A stretch of 64,000 bases of DNA. Origin: Turnera subulata. Lineage: Eukaryota > Streptophyta > Magnoliopsida > Malpighiales > Passifloraceae. The notes under the pieces are model-generated. The model was not told the origin of the DNA. It did not search any database and saw only the letters and a program-made list of their open reading frames with translations. Positions 10,831-23,277 of this stretch are shown in pieces. The stretch's first letter is position 1; the number at the start of each line of letters is the position of its first letter. The position numbers were made by a program, and so were the translations under genes. The stretch lies in the NCBI GenBank assembly GCA_028386065.3, contig JAKUCV010002350.1:64181-128180 (forward strand). Direction: 5' to 3'.

Positions 10831-12051
10831 TGCTGCTTAAGTTTTTCTTTCATACACTGAAGGATTCTGGCATATGTTCACAGTTCTTCCTATATACCAC
10901 AAACTCGTAGACATCCCCCATCAGATTTGATAGAAAAAACTTCATTTGGGATATGGGTTCATCAGATTCAGATGTGCTACTAAGAGGCCAACCACAAGTA
11001 TGGCAGATGATGTTCGGTTTTGCAGATTCCATGGCATTGAAATGTGCAGTGGAGCTTAGAATAGCTGACATAATAAACTCTCATGGTGGTCATCTAGTCT
11101 CACTATCCCAGATAGCCTCAGGTCTGTTGCCTTCTTCCCTTCTATTCATCAATATCTTATGTTTATTGAGGAACCAACCACTATAACATCATCATGTTTT
11201 TATACTAGTCGGTATTGAAGGTGAGACTTGAACCCGAGACCTTAACCTTCTTGCATAACATAACTTGGAAGAGAATAATATTGCTTTTTTGCTATGTTGG
11301 TTCAGGTATTGATTCATCAAATGTTGGCATAGCCTTTCTTGCTCGCATAATGAGATTTCTAGTCCGCAAAGGAATTTTCACAGCACACGAAGATCCATCC
11401 CAGGAGGGTGCCACTCTTTATGGTCTGACTGAAACCTCCAAATGGATGGTAAAAAAGTTTTTCTTGTCCCTTCACTTTTTTGTTTTCGCATTCGTTGTCC
11501 CTCTTCCTTTTTTTTCACTCAACCTGACCCTCAACTTATGAATTACTGGGTCACCGTATCCTTCTTACCCCCAGCAGCCGGTTGGTGCGTTTGAGGCTGA
11601 CACGTGTCTGTGGGGCCCACCTCAGTTCATTTTTCTGTTCTTTTTTTCCTCTTTCTTTCTTTCCTATTTTCGATTTTCCGATTTAGATTAGATGTAATTG
11701 AATTTAAAAATATTTTCTTTCTTTCCTATTTTCTATTTTCCTTTTTTACCCAATGTTATTTTTAAAATAGTTTTTTTAAAAAATAAACGGTCTTTCTTAA
11801 AAAACGTAGTCAAGGTGTTTGACCCGTACACAAACATTAATTTTAGATTATCAAAAAAAAAAAGGAAACCAATTAATTAACCCCAATTGGAAGAAGAGAG
11901 GAAATTTCAGATTATCAACATTAATCCAAGACCCGCCACCGTAACCTTACCCAAAACTCACCCTCCTACTCAGCCATGCCCACACACCAGTTACCGTTGT
12001 TAGAAATCGAAGGAAACCATTAACTCTAACTCTTACCATTACAAATCTAAT

Positions 12052-12605
<554 letters not shown>

Positions 12606-13406
12606 GGATCCCCAAACTGGGGAAGGCAGCTGGGGATTCGGGGGAAGAGCGGAGGGAGGGGGGCGAGTGGACTGGGACTAAAAGGTCAATTGAGTGTTTT
12701 TGTATCGGGTCGCTCTTCGGTACTCTTACTATCCCCATCTTCTCCATTAGATTTTAATTTTTTTGGGTTAAACGAACAACAACAGAGGGTATGGATATGT
12801 ATTTGTGATGTCGAGTATTGAAATTATTATAATAAAGCAAGAGCCGGTACACCCATTTGTGATGTTGAGATCGATTTGGTGTTTTTTGGGGCATTTGAAG
12901 AGGTTGATGGTGGTGGGCATTTGAAGAGGCTGCTGGTGGTGGTGGATGTTTCAAGAGGGTGGCTTGTGATGGTGGTTTATGTTCGGTCCGGGGTTGTTTT
13001 CAGTGGCTTGTGGTGGGTTTTTTTTTATGAAAAAATGTTCATGAGAAAAGATTAAGATAAGATTATTTATTTTCTTGTTGTTTTTATTCTTTTTTATAGA
13101 AGACAAGATCTTTATTTTTTCAGGAAATAAAGAAAAAAAATTCATAAATTAAATTAAGGGAAAGAGAAAAATTAAATAAAAAAGAAAAAAAGAGAAGAAA
13201 AAATGAAAAATAGGTAGAAAGTGGGTCCCACCTGACACGTCAGCAACAACCGGCAATAGCATGGAAAAAGGACATGGTGGCCCGGTAAAATGTGAGTTCA
13301 GGGACATGTTGAGTGAAAAAAAAAAGGAAGAGGGACAACAAATGCGAAAACGAAAAAGTGAAGGGACAATAAAAACTTTTTTATTGGAGCTATTAACACA
13401 GGAAGG

Positions 13407-14258
13407 CCTGAGCTAAATAGTCTGCCATGGAGCTCCACTCACCAGAAATTGGATTTTTCTTCTCCTGTGTATCCTGTGTGGGTTCAACTAAAACATGTTC
13501 CATTGGAGCTATTAACACAGGAAGGCCTGAGCTATTTAGCCAGTGCAATTGGTACTCCACTACATGCTGCACAGGATTGCTCAAAGCTATTCAATGGTGA
13601 CAGTGCTAAGCTTTGTATTGCAGTTGATTTCTCTAAACAACTGAAGCATGATCTGGTAGTGGATATCCAAGGAGAGCTAGTTACTATTGATGTATCCTAC
13701 CCTTGGAAACCTCAATGTTGTGGTCATTGTGCTAAGTGGGGTCATCATGAGCTTGCCTGTCCTACTCGGAAGCTTGTATCTAGATGGGTTCCAAAGACTG
13801 CTCCTGCCCCTGTTCCTACTTCAGTGCAATTAAAGTCTGATGCTATTTTTGCTCCTAGAGATGTTGCTGATATTGTTATATCTGATGCAATTGCTGCTAC
13901 TAGTGATGTTTCTGATGTTGTTTTATCTGATGCAATTGATTCTATTGTGACTGCTCCAGTTACCCTTTCATCTGGTCCTGATCCTAAGTTGCCGACTAAT
14001 GCCCACACAACTGCAATTTGCTCATCTCCTCAGTCTGTTGATATTGGGATTTCTAAATCTGCTATTTCTAGCTCTCCTCAAGCATTGTTGCCAGTTAAGC
14101 CAGTTCCTAAACAGGTGCGTGCTGCTTCCAAAGGAGTTAATGAGATAGTTCAACAGATTGTTAAAGGGAATAAAAACAAACGGGGTAGAGGTGGCCGAGG
14201 CAAATCTTCTCAAGTTTCTCCAATTGGAGAGTCAGTTCTTCTTATTCAACCTACCTGA
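13407..14258 (+). CDS. LINE ORF1 (RNA-binding, CCHC zinc knuckle), 5'-truncated
   Basis: Open frame with no native start because the element is truncated. It is in frame from about 13423 (LPWSSTHQKLDFSS), through PVYPVWVQLKHVPLEL, a conserved stretch of plant L1 ORF1 proteins. A zinc knuckle of the CX2CX4HX4C type (CGHCAKWGHHELAC) lies at about 13715-13760. The C-terminal part is Ser/Ala-rich and then basic (KGNKNKRGRGGRGK). The TGA at 14256-14258 shares its A with the ATG of ORF2. The product would coat the LINE RNA. It is probably not made from this copy for lack of a 5' end. Confidence 0.8.
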   Translation, partial: PELNSLPWSSTHQKLDFSSPVYPVWVQLKHVPLELLTQEGLSYLASAIGTPLHAAQDCSKLFNGDSAKLCIAVDFSKQLKHDLVVDIQGELVTIDVSYPWKPQCCGHCAKWGHHELACPTRKLVSRWVPKTAPAPVPTSVQLKSDAIFAPRDVADIVISDAIAATSDVSDVVLSDAIDSIVTAPVTLSSGPDPKLPTNAHTTAICSSPQSVDIGISKSAISSSPQALLPVKPVPKQVRAASKGVNEIVQQIVKGNKNKRGRGGRGKSSQVSPIGESVLLIQPT

Positions 14259-17200
14259 TGCGGTGGTTTCTTTGGAATGTGAGAGGTCTAAATGACCCTT
14301 CCAAACAGAAAGAAGTACTACATCGTATTCATAGTAGTTCTGCTGAAATTGTGTGCCTAGTCGAAACAAAGATTCAACAGCATCATCTTCAAAAAGTCCG
14401 AACCAATTTTCTGCCTCACTGGTACTTTACTCATAACTACTCACATGCACACCTTGGGCGTATTTGGCTCTTTTGGTCTGATTATGTCTCTGTCCAATTA
14501 CTAGATTCTTCAGCCCAGGCTTTGCATTGTCAAATTACTTGTCCTAGTGAGAACTCAAGCTGTTTTGCTTCCTTTGTATATGGTTCTAACTCTGCAGTTG
14601 AGCGTTCTACAGACCTTTTTCCTAGTATTAATAGGTTTGCATCTCTTGTTGGAGCCCGACCTTGGTGCTTACTTGGCGACTTCAATATTATCCGCTCAAT
14701 CTCTGAATCCAGCTCCTCGGCTACTCATCTATCTACAGATATTGCAAGCTTTAATGCTTGCTTAATAGCAAATGGATTATTAGATCATCCTTCTACAGGT
14801 CCTCTTTTCACATGGTCCAATAGGCAGCCTGCTAACCCTATCCTACGCAAGCTGGATCGTTTCTTAGTGAATGCAGAATGGTTTAATGGATTTCCTCATA
14901 GCTCAGTAGAGTTTTTAAATCCTGGCATATCAGACCATTGCCCTATCTCATTCGCTAGTACTGTTCCTCCCTCAACAGGACCTAAGCCGTTTAAGTTCTG
15001 TAACTACTGGCTCTCACATCCAGAATTCCTCTCCACTGTTGCTAATGTCTGGACCCGGAAAATTGATGGATATGAAATGTACCAGCTGTGGCAGAAGTTA
15101 AAACTTCTCAAATCTGACTTGAAGAAATTCCATCAGGTTGCATTTGGTGGTGACCTCTCTAAGAAGATTACTCTCTTGGAGCAAGAATTACAATCTGTCC
15201 AGAATCAATTATTTGGTGGTGACTTACACCAAGATTTGGTATTACTTGAACAAAGTCTGCTGCTCTCTATCTCAACCTTTAAAACAGCTGAAGAATCTTT
15301 TATGAAGCAAAAATCTAGAATCTCTTGGCTGTCTTGTGGAGACTCAAATACTAGCTTTTTCCACAAAATGATGAAAGTAAGGAAAGCTAGAAACACAATT
15401 CGATCACTCATTACTCCTCAAGGACTTACACTCACTGATCCGCATCAGATTGAGAATAGCATAGTACAATTTTATTCGNCAATCTGTCCAGAATCAATTA
15501 TTTGGTGGTGACTTACACCAAGATTTGGTATTACTTGAACAAAGTCTGCTGCTCTCTATCTCAACCTTTAAAACAGCTGAAGAATCTTTTATGAAGCAAA
15601 AATCTAGAATCTCTTGGCTGTCTTGTGGAGACTCAAATACTAGCTTTTTCCACAAAATGATGAAAGTAAGGAAAGCTAGAAACACAATTCGATCACTCAT
15701 TACTCCTCAAGGACTTACACTCACTGATCCGCATCAGATTGAGAATAGCATAGTACAATTTTATTCGGATTTCTTAGGCCAGAAGAACCCTGATGTTACT
15801 GCTGGTTCAGTCTCCCTATTTCAATCCTTATTGCAGCGCACTCTCTCCGAGTCTGATTCAGTGATGCTTGTAAATGATGTCTCTGCAGTTGAAATCAAAT
15901 ATGCTATGTTCTCTTTGGGAGCTAACAAAGCTCCTGGACCAGATGGGTACACAGTGGAGTTTTTCAAATCTGCTTGGAATATAGTTGGGCCTGATGTCAC
16001 CAAAGCCATACAAGAATTCTTCACCTCTGGAAAACTCCTCAAAGGTGTGAATTCTACTATTATTAGCTTGATTCCTAAAGTCTCTAATGCCCAGAAAATT
16101 ACTGATTTTCGGCCCATAGCATGCTGTACTACTTTATACAAATGCATCTCCAAAATCCTTGCTAATCGCTTGCAAAAGTGTCTTCCCTCTCTTATCAATC
16201 CTAGCCAAACTGCATTCATTCCTGGAAGACGCATCATTGACAATGTTTTGCTTGCCCATGAGTTGGTCCATAACTACCATAAAGTGGGCATCTCTAGTAG
16301 ATGTGTCATGAAGATAGACATTATGAAAGCATTTGACTCGGTTGACTGGGATTTTTTACTGAATGTACTCATTGCAATGAAATTCCCTGCTCGTTTCATT
16401 AATTGGCTGCGAATCTGCTTCTCCACTGCCATGTTCTCTATTTCTATCAATGGAGCATTATGCGGATACTTTCAAGGTGGTAAAGGCATGCGGCAAGGCG
16501 ACCCGTTGTCGCCTTACCTGTTTGCTATTTCTATGGAAATACTTTCTTGCCTTCTTGTCAAGGCTGCTAATGATAAGATCTTGCCCTTTCACCCGAAATG
16601 CTCTAAGCTGCAGCTTACTCATCTATGCTTCGCTGATGACCTAATGGTCTTCTCGGACGGAAGCTTAAGGGCTGCAACTGCTATTACTGCCATCTTCAAG
16701 GAATTTTCCCTTCTCTCTGGCCTCAAACTCAATCCAATGAAGAGTGAAGTTTTCTTGGCAGGTGTATCTCCCCATTTAGCATCTGAATTCCTTACTGTTT
16801 GTGGATTCAAGCTCGGAACCTTACCAGTGAGATACCTTGGCGTTCCATTAATCTCAGGTCGCCTTTCTCACTCTTACTGTCAGCCATTAATTGATAGGAT
16901 CATGGCCAGAATAAATTCATGGAGCTCCAAATACCTGTCCTTCGCTGGTAAGCTGCAATTAGTCTTATCAGTCTTGTATAGCATACAGAGCTACTGGACC
17001 AGCATCTTTATTTTGCCCACTAAAGTTCTTAAGGAAGTCGAGAAGCTGTGTGCTTCTTTCCTTTGGTCAGGAACCTCTACTAATGCGCAGAAGGCTAAGG
17101 TGGCTTGGACTGATCTTACCCTCCCAAAGCAAGAAGGAGGGCTTGGCTTGAAAAAGTTAAAAGAATGGAATCAAGCTTGCATTGCGAGGCACTTATGGAA

Positions 17201-18209
17201 ATTGTTACTTTGTGCTGGTTCCTTATGGGTGGCATGGGTTTCTACTTACATTCTTCGTGGAAGAAGTGTGTGGAGCATTAAAATTCCCTCTTCCTGTTCT
17301 TGGAGTATGAGGAAAATTCTTAATTTGCGTTCCTCCTTTGCATCTGCCATTACTCACTCAATTGGAAATGGTAAACAAACTTTCGTTTGGTGGGATAATT
17401 GGCACCCTCATGGTATTTTATCTTCTATCATTCCCCCTGCTCTCTTTCCCAGCACTAAAATTCCACCTCAAGCGAAAGTTTGTACACTAATTTCTCATAT
17501 TTCTTGGAGCTGGCCTACAACCCGAATGCCTATTATTTCCCACCTGCAGCAAGCTGCTACTCATGCCATTACTCCAACTTTGGATGCTGATAAAGTCCAC
17601 TGGACATTATCACCCTCAGGGCTGTACACTGTTCGTAGTGCCTGGGAGCATATTCGAATCAAAAAGCCTCGGGTCTCATGGTTTAAGCTATTATGGTCTG
17701 CTGGCCACATTCCTCGGCATAGTTTTATATCCTGGTTGGCTGTTCTTAATCGTCTAGCCACTAGACAGAGACTACATGATTGGGGGGTTGTCACTGATGC
17801 CTCTTGTCTTTTCTGCTCTTACCCGGAGGAATCAAGAGACCACTTATTCTTTGCTTGTCCTTACACGGCAGAAATTTGGACTCGACTACTCTCTCTTTGT
17901 AATATGCGCAGAACTGTAAGTTCCTGGCCAACTGAATTTCTTTGGGCGCAAAAATTCCTGCAGAAGAAGAATGTTAAGTCCATGATCCTACGACTTCTTT
18001 GGTGTGCCTGTATATATCATATCTGGAGGGAGAGGAATACTCGACACTTCACTCACTGTTTTCGGCCACCAGATGCAATCTTTGCTGCTGTTTGTGCTGA
18101 TGTAAAACTGCGGTTTTGTGGTTTGTCCAACTTGAAACCTAGACCTTTATCTCTAGAGTTGCAGTCTTTGTGTACATTCTGGGGTCTAAAAATCCCAGCT
18201 CCTGCTTGA
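14258..18209 (+). CDS. LINE ORF2 (AP endonuclease plus reverse transcriptase), with assembly duplication
   Basis: Endonuclease domain from WNVRGLNDPSKQKEVL with the catalytic-type strings LVETK and LGDFNI, then GISDHCPI. The reverse transcriptase has APGPDGYTVEFFK, DFRPIACCTTLYK, RQGDPLSPYLFA and the catalytic FADD at about 16630. The C-terminal zinc-finger domain carries LFCSYPEESRDHLFFACPY. The frame is broken only by a 288-bp duplication around the single N at 15479 (15191-15478 and 15480-15767 are the same). If one copy and the N are dropped, the frame is consistent across the join and gives about 1220 residues, a normal full ORF2. The stop is TGA at 18207-18209. The enzyme mobilises LINEs and often SINEs. 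Confidence 0.88.
15191..15767 (+). repeat. 288-bp tandem duplication separated by a single N
   Basis: 15191-15478 and 15480-15767 appear the same over 288 bases with one N between. Exact identity, the N and a length that is a multiple of three with correct frame on removal all point to unmerged contig ends, not biology. Confidence 0.85.
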
Positions 18210-18894
18210 TAGGTTGTTCTTTGTAATTGTCTGATTCAGGCTTTTCTAAAAGCCTGCTTTACTTCTACATTGTATTCATCTTTGTTAGGATTCTCCTAAC
18301 CATTTCGTAATGAAATTGATTAATTCTCAAAAAAAAAAATAAAAACTTTTTTACCCCAAATGGATACTACACGATTCTGATCTTAGCCTTGCTCCATTGT
18401 TACTAATGGAGAACCATCCATTGGTAGTAACACCACGGCACTACTTCAGCACTTGTATTAAAGAAGGTGGTACTCCTTTCAAATGGGCTCATGGGTCTGA
18501 AATATGGGAATTTGCTTCCATGAAACCTGAACTCAACACCATGTTTAATGAAGGCATGGCATCTACAGCCATGGCTGTGATGAGGGCGTTTTTATCACAT
18601 TATGGAGATGGCCTCAAGGATGTTGAGACATTGGTGGATGTAGGTGGTGGTACTGGGAGACATGTTGCCGAGATTGTCCAAAACTATCCGCACATCAAAG
18701 GCATAAACTTCGATCTGCCACATGTTGTAGCCACAGCACCTCCGTATGAGGGCGTCTCGCATGTTGGCGGGGACATGTTTGAATCCATTCCTTCTGCTGA
18801 TGCTATTTTCATGAAGGTAAAAAAAATGTCCATAACATAACAACGTTGCTATTGAGTGTCTTGAAGTTTTTTTCATAGTCACATAATACGCTTA

Positions 18895-20125
18895 AATTGT
18901 GAGGTTCGGCGTACTGGTTCGTTCGAACCCAAACGCGGTACGTGAGAGTACTGGTACGCTTGGGTACGCGAACCAATTCGCTACCAGCAGCGAACTGATA
19001 CTTCCTGAGGTTGAAGACGAATTCCTTTGGTTTTAATGACTTTTGCTCCCTCTCTTTTCTTTGGGAAAACGAAACGTGTCTCAAACAAAATAAATAAAAG
19101 GAATACGAAAGGACAACCCTATTTTTATGTGCTTAACGTGTATTGTTCTAGGCAAATACAATACAACCAATTTATCTACCCACACGACAACTCTAATTCT
19201 CAAGCCAATTTTTAATTCTTTGTTAATATGGTTTTTGGAAAAAGAAAATCCCAAGCATCTATTGAAGAAATTCTCCAAAATCCTAGTGATACTGAAGGTG
19301 GAGAATCGAGCGATGATGAAGGGTCACAGGCTGAGCAATCAAATACAACAATTTCACCAAATTCAACGATTTCACCTCCATCAACAAAACAGGTCAAGCC
19401 TTTATTGAGTGAAGTTGTTATCATTGGTGCTTCTAATGGGAAAAATCCTGGAGGTGTAAAGCGTTGGACNTTTTTTTTTCTTTCGTTTTTTAAAACAGAG
19501 AGTAACGGCCAAAAAAAGGAGGTTTTAGTTTTTACTTCTAACTAGAATACTTAGCAGTACTATAACTCTTCAAAACTTGAAAAAAGAGTGAGATTAAAAG
19601 ATAAGTATAGGAGAAGTGATTGATGTTAAAGATGAGACCTTGATAAAGAGATTAGGATTTTCAGATCATGAGAGAGAGAGACAAGGGAGCAAATTTCGCG
19701 GGAAAAGAGTGCTAATGTGTTTTATGTATAATAATAATAAGATTAGTACTAAGAGTAAGTAAGTGAAGAGAGAGATAATCCAACGGAAATAATGCCTCCG
19801 TTTAAAACTACACTTATTGCCTGTTTTTCTGTTTAAACGGCGTGTGTTTGATGGACTACTTTGCGGGTCAAAATTAAGTGGAATCAGGGGAAATTTAATG
19901 CAATTGACCCGAGCCCCATTTTTCCGGGTTTAGAAAAGGAGTCTGAAAGAACTACCGAGGTTGACTCGGTGGGTCCATTGGGTCACAAATTTCCCGGATA
20001 AATGATGGCCAAATCCTGATTCAACCGAAAATTTACGAATGCATTATCAATCTGGAAAACCAAACCGGGTCACGGTTACTAGGTTCAAGCGGCCGGGCCG
20101 GTCCGAGTTGGAAAACAATGATAAT
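18895..20125 (+). mobile_element. hAT-like transposon remnants
   Basis: 18895-19010 is dense in inverted CGTAC/GTACG motifs (for example CGGCGTACTGG and GAGAGTACTGGTACGC), the look of hAT subterminal binding sites. 19228-19470 encodes MVFGKRKSQASIEEIL..., an acidic Ser-rich stretch, then GKNPGGVKRW just before an N at 19470. That ending is how BED zinc fingers of hAT transposases often begin. The rest of a transposase is not found. 19900-20125 is CCGG-rich and ends GGGCCGGTCCGAGTTGG, resembling part of the MITE at 2702-3346. Ends and duplications could not be fixed, and more than one element may be present. Confidence 0.5.
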
Positions 20126-21105
20126 AACACTACTGATACTACAACTAACGGGGTCGAAACCTTAAAACCGACACGACCCGTTTAATAATCCTGTCTGGAT
20201 ACTTGAATCCCGAAGGATATGGTGACTCCTAGGTTGGTGTAAGGCATAGCTGCCCAAAGGGAAGTGTTAACGTTTAAGCCGGCTCGGAAATCTAGCAGTT
20301 TATTTGTAATTAATTTTCATATGATTCTTCTTGTTTCCATGCTTATCGGGTATTTTAAGTTGGGTGATATCAGATTTACTGTATCTTTTTATGGGAAGTG
20401 GATTAAGTTGCTCCGGGCAAAATTAGACGTTACTACAAATTTGTTTAATTTATGATATTGCTTGGTGGTGGTGGTAATGAGTTTGCATCTAGTAAATACA
20501 ACTATAAAAAGTCTTAAAAACTGTGGAAAACACGGCTTTAATTACAAACAAAAAAGAAATGGAAAGTCACAATCAATTCACATGAGCCATGAGCATGTTA
20601 AAATTGGTAAATATAATATGGGTTGTGAAAGGAACGTTAGGAATATAAAGCGACATAAAACGAGTCTTCTGGCTTAATTATTTAACATACATAAGAAATA
20701 GTTATATGTACCGCTATGAAAATTTTGTATTAATATTTTTGAGTAAGTTTATGTTTGCTACATGGATATATGTATATATGTACAAACATTCATTATGTAC
20801 CTTGTCTAGGCCGGCTAATGGGATCCAATTGGACAGAAAAACTGAAAGAATTGCATCACTTGTGTATTTCTAACCAACCACTCACTTAATCAAGTAATTT
20901 GTTCAGGTTTAGTAAAGAACAGGTCAGAAGTAAACAAACATTCTTGATAAAGACGGTACAACTAGCCCAGCTGTATTTAACAAGTCAATGGACAAGCATC
21001 ACAAACCGAATCTGATCATCCATTAAACAAGCAAGGCTGTCTGATTTTTTGATCTTCCACTATATATCATCCCCACCATAGCTGATCGGGTGTCAATAGA
21101 ACACA
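20126..21105. other. Intergenic AT-rich stretch, no gene seen
   Basis: No coding pattern or convincing repeat. The last few hundred bases should contain the promoter and 5' UTR of the C2-domain gene. Confidence 0.4.
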
Positions 21106-22593
21106 ATGCCTCAAGGAACACTTGAAGTTCTTCTTGTTGGAGCCAAAGGCCTAGAGGGCGCAGATTTCTTCTGTAAGATATCCAACCTGAACTCTTTATA
21201 CCCACCAGGGAGACTGGTCTTTTCACTGTGATTATGCTGTTTCGGATTGTATATGTGCTGGTTTTAACATTGAGATTTTGTTGTCTGAAATAACTACTCT
21301 TGTCTTTCCCTTCGGTTTTCCTCCAGCTAATGTGAAGCAAAACAGACACTCACTTTTATGTTGTGATCAAATCTGAACTAAACATTAAAAGTTGTGTTGT
21401 TGTAATTGTGATGAGGGTGATGATTCTTTTTTCTCTGAGGTGGATGTCTGAGACAAAAGCCTATTCTTTTGTTTTTCATATGCTCGTATTGTAAAAGATG
21501 AGAGGATGCAAATGGTATGTTTATCAAATTTTATTGCCAAATGATCCCAGTAGGTACTTTTTTTCCGATAAAAAAGAATGGTTTTGCAGCCAATATCGAT
21601 CCCTATGTCATCCTTACTTGCCGGACTCAGGAGCAAAGAAGCAGCATAGCTTCAGGTTCATTTCAAGTCTCCTCCTAATACTTTAGGCAAAAATTTACAG
21701 ATTCTTCTTGTCCATGAATAGGAGTTTTACTGTTTCTCTATTCTGTTTTACAAGAGAATATGGTGAAGTGAATCTTTGAGATCCCTACACACCATAAATC
21801 TGTTAAACCCTGCAAGTAACGGTGATGGTTACAAATCTTGTTTTGTGCAATTCTTAATGGTTCACGCAGGCGCAGGATCTGTACCCGAATGGAACGAAAC
21901 CTTTGTTTTCACCGTTTCTGAGGGAACTAAGGAGCTATCTCTGAAGATAATGGATAAAGATACCATCTCTGAGGATGATTTCTTGGGAGAAACCTCGTGA
22001 GTTGCAGTTGTTTTTGATGTGTTTTTTGTTTTCTTTACGTATCAACTCCTTTTGGTTTGCATGTACTTGTAGCAAATTCTATCAGTTATGGACTGAGTTG
22101 ATCTGTCTCATATTTGCAGCATTTCCTTAGAGCCAGTGTTTGTGGAGGGAAACCTGCAGCCAACTTCATACAATGTAGTCAAGGACTCGGAGTATAGGGG
22201 AGAGATCAGAGTCGGCCTTACTTTTACTCCTCAGGTAACCCATACTGAACTGCACCCCACCTGTGATTTGTTCAGGTCATTTATTTATCTTTTTAAGGTT
22301 AGGAGAACCGTTTCAATTGGCTATTGTTGTTTACTCCTGCAAAATGGAGAGCCTCTCATTAGCAGGTTAATACAAAATGATTGAGGGCTTAGATTGATGC
22401 TAGATTCAGATAAACAACTCTAAACCAAAATTTTAACTATGGCATAGGAAGTAAAACAGTACTGGAAGCTTTACTCCATTGGTTACAATATCTCCATAAT
22501 TTATGTCTTTCATTACTGCAGGAAGATGGCAGTCGAAGACTAGACACGGAGGATAGCTATGGTGGATGGAAAGAATCTGCTTACGGAAATTGA
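21106..22593 (+). CDS. Small single-C2-domain protein (elicitor-responsive protein 3-like)
   Basis: Five exons in consistent phase: 21106-21172, 21590-21655, 21870-21996, 22120-22234, 22522-22593, giving 148 residues. The protein starts MPQGTLEVLLVGAKGLEG and continues NIDPYVILTCRTQEQRS, EWNETFVFTVSEG, LSLKIMDKDT and EDDFLGETS. This is one C2 fold with the Asp-rich calcium-binding loops (DPY and DKDTISEDD) largely kept. A short hydrophilic tail (DSYGGWKESAYGN) follows. Length and order match plant proteins annotated elicitor-responsive protein 3 or 16 kDa phloem protein-like, which bind membranes in response to calcium. No lesion is visible and splice sites are canonical. Confidence 0.9.
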
Positions 22594-23277
22594 ACCCAGG
22601 TTTTGCTATATGAAGTTCATTGTTGCCTGACCATCCTTTGAATTAATGGAAAATAAAGAGATGGATATATAGACTTTGTAGTGGGATTTCTATTTGGGAT
22701 GAGTACCGTTTAACACTGCTCTTTTGTTATGAAATCTGGTTTCAGTGTCAAGTTACTATACAACTGCTTGAAACTCATTTAAATTCTAAACCAATTTAAA
22801 ATGTTCCGGCCCCCTATATTGGTACCTTCAATCAAAATTTGGAGAGTTCTAAGTTTTTGCCTGTAGAAGAGGTTGATCGTGAATAAAGACCATAAAATGA
22901 ATAAAAAGTGAAGAGTTGAAAGTTGAAACCTGCTTGTGTAACAGGTATAGGAACATGAAAATGGAAATCAGGCAAGCCTTCCCATTAAGCCTTTCATCAA
23001 CTGATAAAAGGTTAATAAAATGGCCACACTTGGAAAAGTAAAGCTAGATTTTCCTCAATAATCTTCCCTTTCGAAGTAGTTTATTGCCTGATGGAGAATA
23101 AAGGCACAAAGCTCCTGAAATTTATGAATTAGCAACAGTTTGTCCTCTCTTATCAAATGAACAAATAACACCCTGCCCTTGGAATGACTTGCTAGGGTGC
23201 TTCAAATATGTGAAAGATGAACCTAGTAGGAATAAGAAAACAGCAGTTTCATCCAACTGGACAAAGAAACCCAATAT

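Larger units (their letters stand above)
13383..18338 (+). mobile_element. L1-type LINE, 5'-truncated, nested in Mutator-like element
   Basis: The element begins inside ORF1 and ends in a poly-A tail near 18330-18338. It is flanked by a 15-bp duplication (AATAAAAACTTTTTT) at about 13367-13381 and 18339-18353. That sequence is part of the host element's terminal repeat, so the LINE arrived after the Mutator-like element. The A-rich/T-rich target fits target-primed reverse transcription. The 3' UTR is about 120 bp after the ORF2 stop. Confidence 0.9.

Noticed and set aside
15494..15700. Minus-strand frame duplicated at 15205-15411
   Set aside because: Antisense shadow of the LINE ORF2 and of the 288-bp assembly duplication.
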